A stretch of 64,000 nt of DNA from Humidesulfovibrio mexicanus (lineage in GTDB: Bacteria; Desulfobacterota; Desulfovibrionia; Desulfovibrionales; Desulfovibrionaceae). The translations under genes and the position numbers were made by a program. This document shows positions 26,310-33,314 of the stretch, piece after piece (position 1 is the first letter of the stretch; each line of letters begins with the position of its first letter). Where the stretch lies: the NCBI RefSeq assembly GCF_900188225.1, contig NZ_FZOC01000002.1, forward strand, positions 430,310-494,309, read 5' to 3'. The notes beneath the pieces were generated by a model. That model was not told the DNA's origin, searched no databases, and saw nothing but the letters and a program-made list of their open reading frames with translations.

Positions 26310-27098
26310 TCACGACTGGATGATATGGGCGGGGTCGCTGTAGATCCAGAAGCTGTCTTCCTTGATGTTGCCGATGAGCGTTATGCCGATGGAGCGCGCC
26401 AACTCCACCGAAAAACTGGTGGCCACGGCGGTGGACGCCAGGAGCGGCGTCCCAATGCGCACGGTCTTGAGCAGAATTTCCGAAGCCACCCGTCCTGTGG
26501 AGACGATCATCTTGTCCGCCGTGGGAATCCCCTCCAAAAAGCATTCGCCAACGATCATGTCGATGGCGTTGTGCCGCCCGATGTCCTCGCGGAAGAGCAA
26601 CATGCGTTCGGCCATGCACAACGACGAATTGTGGCAGCCGCGCGTGCGGGCGTACAGGGTGCTGCGCCGCTTGAGCTCCGTTGCAAGGGCCAGGATCTGC
26701 GCCGGAGTCACCTTGAGGTCCGAGGTGACCCTTCGCCTGGAGATGGTGGCCACGTTGCGGTCGAAGTTGGTTCCCTTGCCGCAGCCGCTGGTGATGGAGC
26801 GCTGGATGGTGCGGCCGTCTGCCCACGGGTCGTGGCGTACGGACACCCTGGCCGTGATGCGCGCTCCCTCGTCCTGAACGTCCACAGCAAGCAATTGAGA
26901 GGGATCGGAAATGAGCGCATCGCTTTTGAGGAACCCCACCGCCAGATGTCGCGGGTATTTCCCTGTACACAAAAGCGTCACGACTTCGCGGTCGTTCAGA
27001 TAGATGGTGAGGGGCACCTCGCGGATGGCCTCAATGGTCATGCGCCTGTCTCCGCTGGCCCTGCATTCCGTAATTTCGTACATGAGTCCGTCGGTCAT
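26310..27098 (-). CDS. fdhD: Formate dehydrogenase accessory sulfurtransferase FdhD
   Basis: FdhD delivers sulfur from cysteine desulfurase to the Mo/W cofactor of formate dehydrogenase. This 262-residue protein has EDIGRHNAIDMIVG, STGRVASEILLK and TSFSVELARSIGITLIGNI, all typical of the family. The CxxC active-site loop known from E. coli is not seen; the region reads TSGCGKGTNF, with a single Cys. The gene lies just outside the tmRNA island that carries fdhA, fdhB and fdhE. ATG at 27098 is chosen because the longer frame has no ribosome site. Confidence 0.9.
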   Translation of the reverse strand: MTDGLMYEITECRASGDRRMTIEAIREVPLTIYLNDREVVTLLCTGKYPRHLAVGFLKSDALISDPSQLLAVDVQDEGARITARVSVRHDPWADGRTIQRSITSGCGKGTNFDRNVATISRRRVTSDLKVTPAQILALATELKRRSTLYARTRGCHNSSLCMAERMLLFREDIGRHNAIDMIVGECFLEGIPTADKMIVSTGRVASEILLKTVRIGTPLLASTAVATSFSVELARSIGITLIGNIKEDSFWIYSDPAHIIQS

Positions 27099-27387
27099 GG
27101 TCGGTCCTGCCTGAGGAAAGTGGGGGCGTTTCAGCCTGGTGGGCCATGCAGATTGGTACATGCAAACGGACAGCCGCGCCAGGGGGGGCGGCTGCTGCGC
27201 ACATTCTTTTTTTGCAGGCATGTGAGTGGTCCGATCATTGCTTCGCAGGTGAGGGCGGCGGGACGCCTCGCCGGTGGAACTGCCAGCTGCAACACGCCGG
27301 AAATGCGCGCCATTGCCATGCCCGTTGCGCTGATTTATAGCTGGATGCATGGGCTTTGCCGATGCGAATCGTGACAAGGGGGACCGG

Positions 27388-29001
27388 ATGCGTCCAGTGA
27401 TGCGACTTATTTTTGCGCTTTGCGCCATGTTTTTGCTCAGTGCGCCCGCACATGCGGCCGAGGGCCGCCATGCCCTGGTCATCGGCAACTCCGCCTATGA
27501 CCGCAAGCCCCTCAAAAATCCCGTCAACGATGCCCGCGACATGGCCGCCGCGTTGGAACGCCTGGGCTTTGACGTGTTGCTCAGAACGGACGTTGGCCAA
27601 CGGAACATGGAGGAGGCCATCCGAGACTTCGGCGTCAAGCTCAAAGGGGGCGGGGTCGGCATATTCTATTATGCCGGCCACGGCATCCAGGTGAATGGCG
27701 CCAACTATCTCGTGCCCATCGGGGCGCGCCTGGCCAGCGAATCCGATGCGCGTTACGAGTGCGTGGACGCGGGACGCGTGCTGGGCAAGATGGAGGACGC
27801 GGGCAACGAACTGAACATCGTCATCCTGGACGCCTGCCGCAACAATCCCTTCGCCAGCAGCTTCCGGTCGGCGGACCAGGGCTTGGCCCGCATGGACGCG
27901 CCCACGGGGTCGCTTGTGGCCTACGCCACGGCTCCGAACTCGGTGGCCTCGGACGGGGGCGGCAGAAACGGCCTGTACACCAAGCACCTGCTCAAGAATC
28001 TCAACACGCCCGGAGTGCCGATCGAGGAAGTGTTCAAGCGCGTGCGCATCGGCGTCATGGGGGAAACGGGGAAGAAGCAGGTGCCCTGGGAGTCCTCGTC
28101 ATTGGCGGGGTACTTTTACCTTGCAGGTGGGCAGCCCCAGGGACAGGCGGCCGTGGCGGCAAGTCAGCTTGCCGCGGCCCAGGCGGAGCGGCAACGCCAG
28201 GCGCAGGACGCCAGGCTCAAGGAGTACATCGCCGGGCTTGAGGCCGAAAAGCGCAAGGTTGAGCAGGAGAAGGCGGAGCTTTTGCGCCGCAGGCAGCAAC
28301 TGGACGCGGAGGCCGCACAGCGGCTCAAGCAGGCTCAGGCCCCGCAGGAGGCGCGTCTGCGTGAGCAACTCGCCATTCTGGAAGCCGAACGCCGCAAGTT
28401 GGAGCAGGAACGCCAAGCGTTGACCGAGGCGCGGGCCAAGGTGGAGAAGGGCGCGCTTTCCGCAAGCACGGCGCATGGCGCTGTTCCGGATAGCCCGCCT
28501 CTTGCGGCGGTAGCCTCCCGGCCTGGGAAATCCGGAATTGCTGTTTCGCCGTCCGCCGTATCGGATTCACGGCCTGTGGTGGAGGACCGCGCCGCCATAC
28601 TTGCCCGGCTGGCCGGGACGTGGCGGCTGGAGACCGAGGACGGCCTTTCCTTGCCATTGCTGGTGCTTCGTCCCGGAGGTGATACCCTCTATGGCGATGT
28701 GAAGGCCGGAGGCGCATCTCCCGCCTCGGACATGCGGTTGACGGGTCTGGCCATGCAGGACGGCAATCTGCATGTGCGCCTGAGCGAGGAAGTCCGGGTC
28801 CAGCGGGCTGAGGATGTCTTGCGTTTTATCGGCAAGCGGTTTGGCGGCGTTCCGGCAGAGCGCGTGGTGGAGTGCGTCGGTTACCTGCGTGTGGCAGGAA
28901 AAGATGGGATTCCGTTGTTTTGCGAATGTGCGGAGAAAGGCGCGCGTGAGCCTGGGCGACGCATTCCCGGCCGCATGGTGCGGGTCGCCGGAGTGCGTTA
29001 G
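27388..29001 (+). CDS. Caspase-like (peptidase C14) periplasmic protein with coiled coil
   Basis: This 537-residue protein has a signal peptide (1-23, cleavage near AHAAEG). A p20-like caspase domain follows, with RHALVIGNSAYDRKPLKNPV, catalytic His98 in YYAGHG and Cys150 in LDACRNNPF. A Glu/Gln/Arg-rich coiled coil (about 250-370) and a C-terminal beta-rich domain of about 130 residues follow. The dyad is intact, so it may be an active Arg/Lys- or Asp-specific protease in the periplasm (inference). GGGGGA lies just before ATG at 27388. Confidence 0.85.
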   Translation: MRPVMRLIFALCAMFLLSAPAHAAEGRHALVIGNSAYDRKPLKNPVNDARDMAAALERLGFDVLLRTDVGQRNMEEAIRDFGVKLKGGGVGIFYYAGHGIQVNGANYLVPIGARLASESDARYECVDAGRVLGKMEDAGNELNIVILDACRNNPFASSFRSADQGLARMDAPTGSLVAYATAPNSVASDGGGRNGLYTKHLLKNLNTPGVPIEEVFKRVRIGVMGETGKKQVPWESSSLAGYFYLAGGQPQGQAAVAASQLAAAQAERQRQAQDARLKEYIAGLEAEKRKVEQEKAELLRRRQQLDAEAAQRLKQAQAPQEARLREQLAILEAERRKLEQERQALTEARAKVEKGALSASTAHGAVPDSPPLAAVASRPGKSGIAVSPSAVSDSRPVVEDRAAILARLAGTWRLETEDGLSLPLLVLRPGGDTLYGDVKAGGASPASDMRLTGLAMQDGNLHVRLSEEVRVQRAEDVLRFIGKRFGGVPAERVVECVGYLRVAGKDGIPLFCECAEKGAREPGRRIPGRMVRVAGVR

Positions 29002-29038
29002 AATATTCTGTTGAAATCATCCCTGGGCGGCATATGAG

Positions 29039-29069
29039 CCTGGTCGTGGCGGAGTAGAGACCGACCAGG
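29039..29069. other. Stem-loop downstream of the caspase-like gene
   Basis: CCTGGTCG and CGACCAGG form a perfect 8-bp stem with a 15-nt loop. There is no T-run, so it is not a classic terminator; it could protect the mRNA 3' end. Confidence 0.4.
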
Positions 29070-29097
29070 AGCCTCCCAGACGTGACGGGCCAAGAAA

Positions 29098-29126
29098 GCA
29101 AAAGCCCCCTCGCCGGGAAGGGGGCT
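29098..29126 (-). terminator. Stranded ssrA terminator at the far side of the island
   Basis: Read on the minus strand, AGCCCCCT and AGGGGGCT form an 8-bp stem with an 8-nt loop, followed by TTTTGCTTTCTT. It lies 25 nt beyond the tmRNA 3'-end copy in the 29144-29169 repeat, in the correct orientation for ssrA. It is best read as the original terminator of tmRNA, separated from the intact gene by the island. Confidence 0.8.
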
Positions 29127-29143
29127 GTGCAGCATGTCGGAAT

Positions 29144-29169
29144 GAGGGACTTGGTGGAGGCGGAGGGAA
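29144..29169. repeat. Island attachment site, remnant side (26-bp direct repeat)
   Basis: It is identical to 38921-38946. The last 18 nt of the repeat correspond to the 3' end of tmRNA (CCA end included) and the first 8 nt to downstream DNA. Left of it lies the native ssrA terminator; right of it, sequence unrelated to tmRNA begins. Confidence 0.9.
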
Positions 29170-29225
29170 ACGCCCGCTGACTGTCTAAGCGCTTGGAATT
29201 ACTTGCTCGCAATGGCCTCCAGCAG

Positions 29226-29268
29226 GCTCCGTGTGTAGCAGCCCTGTGGGGCAGGTTGGCTGGCCTGT
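29226..29268. repeat. Putative integrase arm-type repeat, left end
   Basis: GCTCCG followed by TGTGTAGCAGC, TGTGG, GCAG and GCCTG. It is an imperfect direct copy of 38835-38876. It lies 56 bp inside the attachment core. The rest of 29170-29540 contains no gene I can support. Confidence 0.55.
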
Positions 29269-29540
29269 CCGCAGTCTCAAAGCCTTCAGCGGAAGGCCTG
29301 GATGCGGTTCCCCTCTATGGACCACGGTTCGATTCCTCGTATGTCTTTTGACTGAAACCGAGCAGAGGGTCAATGCCAGCTTCGTGCTGTCCTTCTGTGG
29401 ACAGCCACCCTGTTTTTAGCCAGTGTGATCTTGCCCACAGGGCGCAGGGGATGGAGTCCCCCTTGAACCGCGAATGCCGCTGATGACTCCTGCTGTACGA
29501 ACCACGTGGGAGAACCACGCGCAACAGCAGGAGGCACGCC

Positions 29541-30788
29541 ATGCCACAACAGCTTCCCAAGCCGGTCCGCAACCTGGGCTGGATCAGCTTCTTCACCGAC
29601 TTCGCCTCCGAGATGGTCTACCCTGTGGTCCCGCTGTTCCTGGTGTCGGCCCTGGGCGCGCCTGTGGCCGTCCTCGGCCTCATCGAGGGCGTGGCCGAGG
29701 CCATCGTCAGCGTCATGAAGGGCCTCTCGGGTTGGCACAGCGACAAGGCGGGCAAGCGCGTCCCCTACATCCGGGCCGGGTACGGGCTGGCGGCCCTGTC
29801 CAAGCCCCTCATGGCCCTGGCCTATGCGTGGCCCATGGTGTTCCTCTCCCGCGCCCTGGACCGACTGGGCAAGGGCCTGCGCACAACGGCCCGCGACGCC
29901 ATGATCGCGGACGCCGTGGACTGCAAGATTGCGGGGCGGGCCTTCGGCTTCCACCGCATGATGGACACCGGCGGGGCCATCGTGGGCGTCCTGGTGGCCC
30001 TTCTCCTGCTCAAGCTCCTGCCGGGCGAGTACCGGCTCATCTTCCTCATCGCGGGCTTGCCGGGGTTGGCCGCCATCTGGCTCTCATTCCGGCTGCGAGA
30101 GCTGCGCTGGGCGGACGATCCTGGCGATGGCTGCTCCACAGTGGATTCTGGGCCGGAGCAGGCCACACAGCCCAGCGTGGAGGCTACGGCCCAGGCCAAA
30201 TCGGTAGGCACGCTTGGGTTCTCGTCTGCCTACTGGCTCACCCTGGGCCTGCTCATGCTCTTCGCCTTCGCCAACTCCAGCGACACGCTGCTCCTGTTGC
30301 GGGCCAGGAACCTCGGCTGGGACGACACGCAGGTCATAGTGGGCTACCTGCTCTTCAACCTCACCTACGCCCTGTCCGCCTATCCGCTGGGCATCTTGAG
30401 CGACCGCATGGGACGTTGGCGCATGCTCATCAGCGGGTGGGTGCTGTACGCCGCCGTGTACTTCGGCTTTTCCGTCTCGGATGGGGGCAGCATCTGGTGG
30501 CTGTTCCCGCTGTACGGGCTGTCCATGGGTCTGACGGAAGGCGTGGGCAAGGCGCTCATCAGCGGCCATGTGCCGGTGCTGCGCAAGGGAACTGCGCTGG
30601 GCATGTTCCACATGAGCCTGGGCTTCACCGCCCTGGCAAGCAGCGTGGTGGCTGGCCTCTTGTGGGACCATGTCAGCCCGTCCGCGCCGTTCCGTTTGGG
30701 CGGAACTGTGGCCCTGGCCGCCGTGGTGGCAGGCCTGATCCTGGCCCCGCGCATCGCCAAGGCCGGGAAGGCGGGCAGGGAGGGATGA
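29541..30788 (+). CDS. MFS transporter
   Basis: This 415-residue protein has about 12 membrane spans in two halves. The first half carries the MFS signature region between spans 2 and 3 (LSGWHSDKAGKR) and LSRALDRLGKGLRTTARDAMIAD, which places it in a prokaryotic MFS group of unknown substrate. The second half repeats the loop as YPLGILSDRMGRWRML. The substrate is unknown; being island cargo beside formate dehydrogenase, an oxyanion or formate-related role is only a guess. AGGAGG lies 5 bp before ATG. Confidence 0.88.
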   Translation: MPQQLPKPVRNLGWISFFTDFASEMVYPVVPLFLVSALGAPVAVLGLIEGVAEAIVSVMKGLSGWHSDKAGKRVPYIRAGYGLAALSKPLMALAYAWPMVFLSRALDRLGKGLRTTARDAMIADAVDCKIAGRAFGFHRMMDTGGAIVGVLVALLLLKLLPGEYRLIFLIAGLPGLAAIWLSFRLRELRWADDPGDGCSTVDSGPEQATQPSVEATAQAKSVGTLGFSSAYWLTLGLLMLFAFANSSDTLLLLRARNLGWDDTQVIVGYLLFNLTYALSAYPLGILSDRMGRWRMLISGWVLYAAVYFGFSVSDGGSIWWLFPLYGLSMGLTEGVGKALISGHVPVLRKGTALGMFHMSLGFTALASSVVAGLLWDHVSPSAPFRLGGTVALAAVVAGLILAPRIAKAGKAGREG

Positions 30789-31063
30789 CCATGCCGGAAC
30801 CGACGCATGCCCTTGTCCTAGAATTCGCTCTGTCCGTTGACCCGGAGCGCGATGCCAGCGCCTTGCGGGTCGCTCAGCTCCTGCCGGGATTCGACGTCCA
30901 GGCCCTGGATACAGGCCGCTGCCAGGTGCGGTGCAGCCTTGAAGAGGTCGCTGCGCTGCGGGACGTGGTTCTGGACATTTGGGAACAGGTCCATGCGAGG
31001 TCGGGCGTGAAGCTCCTGCTGCCCACAACGGCCTCGCGGGTCGCCTGCCATATGATGCGCTGA
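30785..31063 (+). CDS. Small protein coupled to the MFS gene, unknown function
   Basis: This 92-residue protein starts at an ATGA overlap with the MFS stop. Its pattern of alternating hydrophobic and charged residues (ALVLEFALSVDPERDASALRV, then VRCSLEEVAALRDVVLDIW) suggests a small alpha/beta fold of ferredoxin-like size. No motif was recognised. Translational coupling implies it works with the transporter. Confidence 0.6.
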   Translation: MTMPEPTHALVLEFALSVDPERDASALRVAQLLPGFDVQALDTGRCQVRCSLEEVAALRDVVLDIWEQVHARSGVKLLLPTTASRVACHMMR

Positions 31064-31468
31064 ATCTGATCCTGCGCGTGATCACACCGAAAAGGGAAAA
31101 ACTTGCACTCCGTGGATTACGGCCCTCTGATCTCCAGCCTGAGGCCTGACATGGCGCTTCAGGCTTGGAGGCAGCCAGGCAGCACAGCAGCCTCACCGAA
31201 AACCGTGGCGATGCCACGAGGACGAAGGCGTTCAAGGAGCGCCCGGCGAAGTAGCCGCACCCCAGGCCAGGGAGTACAGGTCGGACGCCCTGTTCTTGCG
31301 ATGGTTCGGGCTGGCCTCGTTCACCAACGCCATGAGATGCCACGGCGAAGGTCCCGGCTCCAAGCCCCAAGGCTGCAAAGGCGAGCAGTGCAGGACACTG
31401 AGCTGGCGGTGAAGCCGAACAGGGAACACTTCGGCAGAACCGGCCCTTAAACCAGAAAGGAGAAGCGC
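31064..31468. other. About 400 bp of island DNA without a recognisable gene
   Basis: The frames open here are rich in Arg, Ser and Pro and read like non-coding or decayed sequence. No RNA gene, clear terminator or promoter was seen. It separates the plus-strand MFS pair from the minus-strand fdhE. Confidence 0.5.
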
Positions 31469-31540
31469 GTGGGCGAGACCACCAACATGCTCGACGTGGT
31501 GACGAGCCTGGGCCTGGCGGGGAAGGTGATCCAGGTCTGA
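31469..31540 (+). CDS. Possible 23-residue microprotein
   Basis: GTG start with AAAGGAG 6 bp upstream. The predicted peptide begins MGETTNMLDVV and ends GKVIQV, is moderately hydrophobic and ends at TGA. It may be a remnant of a longer lost gene. The only support is the ribosome site and the peptide's non-random look. Confidence 0.3.
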   Translation: MGETTNMLDVVTSLGLAGKVIQV

Positions 31541-31587
31541 TATGGAGGTAGCGCTAATGCGTGCTCTCTTTCTCGACTGTCAGGCCA

Positions 31588-32457
31588 TCAAAAACCCCAG
31601 GCGTAGAGCACGGGTCGGCTGTACCCCTGCTGCTGGGCCATGATGTCCAGCGCGACCGTCGCCAGGTCGTCCAAAGATGGAATGGGGTTCCCGTCCTGCT
31701 CGCGGTAATCAAGCGTCTTGATATACGCCTTGCAGGTGTCGCACACATCGACCCGTACGCCCGGATAATCCTGCACGCGGAACAGCTTGAGCTTATCCTG
31801 GTCAGCCTCATCGCAATAGGCACAGGCGATGCGGCGAATGCGGTACTCATGCGCGCACAAGGAGCATACCGCGTGGCGTTGGCCTTCTGCGCCGCGCAGA
31901 AAGGAGATGAGGGGCTGGCTGCCGCAAAGCGGGCAGTGTCCATGCTCGTAGGGCATGTTCTCCGGGACCAGCTTGGCCAATTGCTCCGCCGCGAGCGCGA
32001 GACTCGGAGCAAGGGCCGAGGTGGTGACGAAGTCCAACGCCCTTGGCGGCCTGGGAACCGCTTCATGAAGGCGTGCGTTCAAGGCCACGGAAGGGCTAAT
32101 CTCCCCGGCATCCACGGCATCTTGAAGCGCCCTCGCCGCCAGGGCGGCCTCTCCGCCACTGTCGGCCATAAGGGCGAGCAGGCGGGGGAACAGCTCCAGC
32201 GCCTGATTCATGTCGCAGGGAAAGTCCCGGCTCGGCAACAGCGGGCGTCCGGCAAACAGCTCTTCGTCGGAAGCCATGGCCTCCCGCGCTGGCAGCGTTA
32301 CTTTGGCCTGCTTCCGGGCGCTCTCCGACAGCAGAATCACACCTTCGACCAGGGTGATGAGTTCGGCCGGAATGATCTGCTGGGCGCGGATAGTGGACAA
32401 CGCCGCCGCCACGGCATCATTGTCAATGGGCGGTACGGCCTGGGGGTCGGCTGGCAT
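31588..32457 (-). CDS. fdhE: Formate dehydrogenase accessory protein FdhE
   Basis: This 289-residue rubredoxin-like iron-binding chaperone is needed for maturation of formate dehydrogenase. The C-terminal half has the paired motifs CPLCGSQP, CSLCAHEYRIRRIACAYCDE and CDTCKAYIKTLD, the expected FdhE pattern of four CxxC units. I chose the ATG at 32457 because it has AAGGAT at proper spacing; an ATG 11 codons upstream lacks one. It is the last gene of the fdhA-fdhB-fdhE set, 111 bp after fdhB. Confidence 0.92.
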   Translation of the reverse strand: MPADPQAVPPIDNDAVAAALSTIRAQQIIPAELITLVEGVILLSESARKQAKVTLPAREAMASDEELFAGRPLLPSRDFPCDMNQALELFPRLLALMADSGGEAALAARALQDAVDAGEISPSVALNARLHEAVPRPPRALDFVTTSALAPSLALAAEQLAKLVPENMPYEHGHCPLCGSQPLISFLRGAEGQRHAVCSLCAHEYRIRRIACAYCDEADQDKLKLFRVQDYPGVRVDVCDTCKAYIKTLDYREQDGNPIPSLDDLATVALDIMAQQQGYSRPVLYAWGF

Positions 32458-32497
32458 TTGCGAATCCTTTGCTTTGCACGCGGGCGGCATGTTGGGC

Positions 32498-32536
32498 GGC
32501 AGCCGCCGACACGGAACGTCCGTGCCAGCGGCTGCC
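32498..32536 (-). promoter_or_regulatory. Two-tier intercistronic hairpin between fdhB and fdhE
   Basis: GGCAGCCGC pairs with GCGGCTGCC (9 bp) and inside it CACGGA pairs with TCCGTG (6 bp), with symmetric 3-nt bulges and a 3-nt loop. No T-run follows on either side. It could limit readthrough or protect the upstream fdhAB message, lowering fdhE expression. Confidence 0.6.
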
Positions 32537-32568
32537 TGTGGAGGTGGATGCTGTGATTTACGTCTGGT

Positions 32569-33303
32569 CTACCCCAGGATGTTCCGAACCGGCTTCATCA
32601 GTCCGGCGAAGAGCTCCTGCCGGGTGTACTCGCGCGGGGCACGCGCGGGTGCATTCGACGCGTCGGCCATCAGGTTTTTGGCGTACAGGTTCGGTTCATC
32701 CGCCGTGAGGAAGATGACGCGAACGCTGTCGGCGTCCACCAGCTGGGCCTTGGGATGCTTCTTCTTGGCCTCGGCAAGACGCTTTTCGGCCAGCTTCAGC
32801 ATGTCGTCGCGGTCGCCGAAGTTCATAGTTCCCGTGGGGCAGGCCTGAACGCAGGCAGGCAGCTTGCCCGCCTTCACGCGGTCGATGCACATGTCGCATT
32901 TGGCGATGACCTTGCTCTTCTTGTCCATCCTCGGCACGTTGTAGGGGCAACTGCCCTGAATCGCGTCGAAGCTCTCCTTTGCGGTCTTGTCGGTGTAGAC
33001 GACCGCGCCGGTGGCCTCGTCAATGACGATGGAGTCCGGCAATTCCGCGCCGGATTTGCACGGGGCCTCCAGGCAGTGGCGGCACTGGTCCGGCGTGAAG
33101 AACCACTTCATCTGGCCGTCCACTTCCTTTTCGCTGAAGCGCACCACGCGCAGGGTGTTGAAGGCGAAGTCCGGCGGATTCTGATAGCTGCCGGTGTTCT
33201 TTGTTTTTTCGCCAGGCAGTTTTTTCCATTGCTTGCAGGCGATCTGGCAGCCGCGGCAGGCTGTGCATTTTGTGAGATCGACGAGGAAGCTCTTACCACT
33301 CAT
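32569..33303 (-). CDS. fdhB: Formate dehydrogenase beta subunit (4Fe-4S)
   Basis: This 244-residue electron-transfer subunit passes electrons from FdhA. Ferredoxin-type cluster motifs are seen at C13/C16/C19/C23 (CTACRGCQIAC), in CRHCLEAPC, in CPYNVPRMDKKSKVIAKCDMC and in CVQACPTG, enough for three to four 4Fe-4S clusters. It has no signal peptide and would ride out with Tat-exported FdhA. No membrane gamma subunit is encoded, so a soluble periplasmic dimer is expected. AAGGAGG precedes ATG at 33303, 11 bp after the fdhA stop. Confidence 0.94.
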   Translation of the reverse strand: MSGKSFLVDLTKCTACRGCQIACKQWKKLPGEKTKNTGSYQNPPDFAFNTLRVVRFSEKEVDGQMKWFFTPDQCRHCLEAPCKSGAELPDSIVIDEATGAVVYTDKTAKESFDAIQGSCPYNVPRMDKKSKVIAKCDMCIDRVKAGKLPACVQACPTGTMNFGDRDDMLKLAEKRLAEAKKKHPKAQLVDADSVRVIFLTADEPNLYAKNLMADASNAPARAPREYTRQELFAGLMKPVRNILG

Positions 33304-33314
33304 GACATGCCTCC

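Noticed and set aside
29320-29340. A T-arm-like GGTTCGATTCC sequence inside the left island end
   Set aside because: The flanking bases do not form a good T stem, and no acceptor stem, anticodon arm or CCA end can be drawn, so a tRNA or tRNA fragment is not supported.
31103-31450. A 115-codon plus-strand frame in the gap before fdhE
   Set aside because: Composition is dominated by Arg/Ser/Pro with no hydrophobic core, there is no ribosome site, and a competing frame is open on the other strand.
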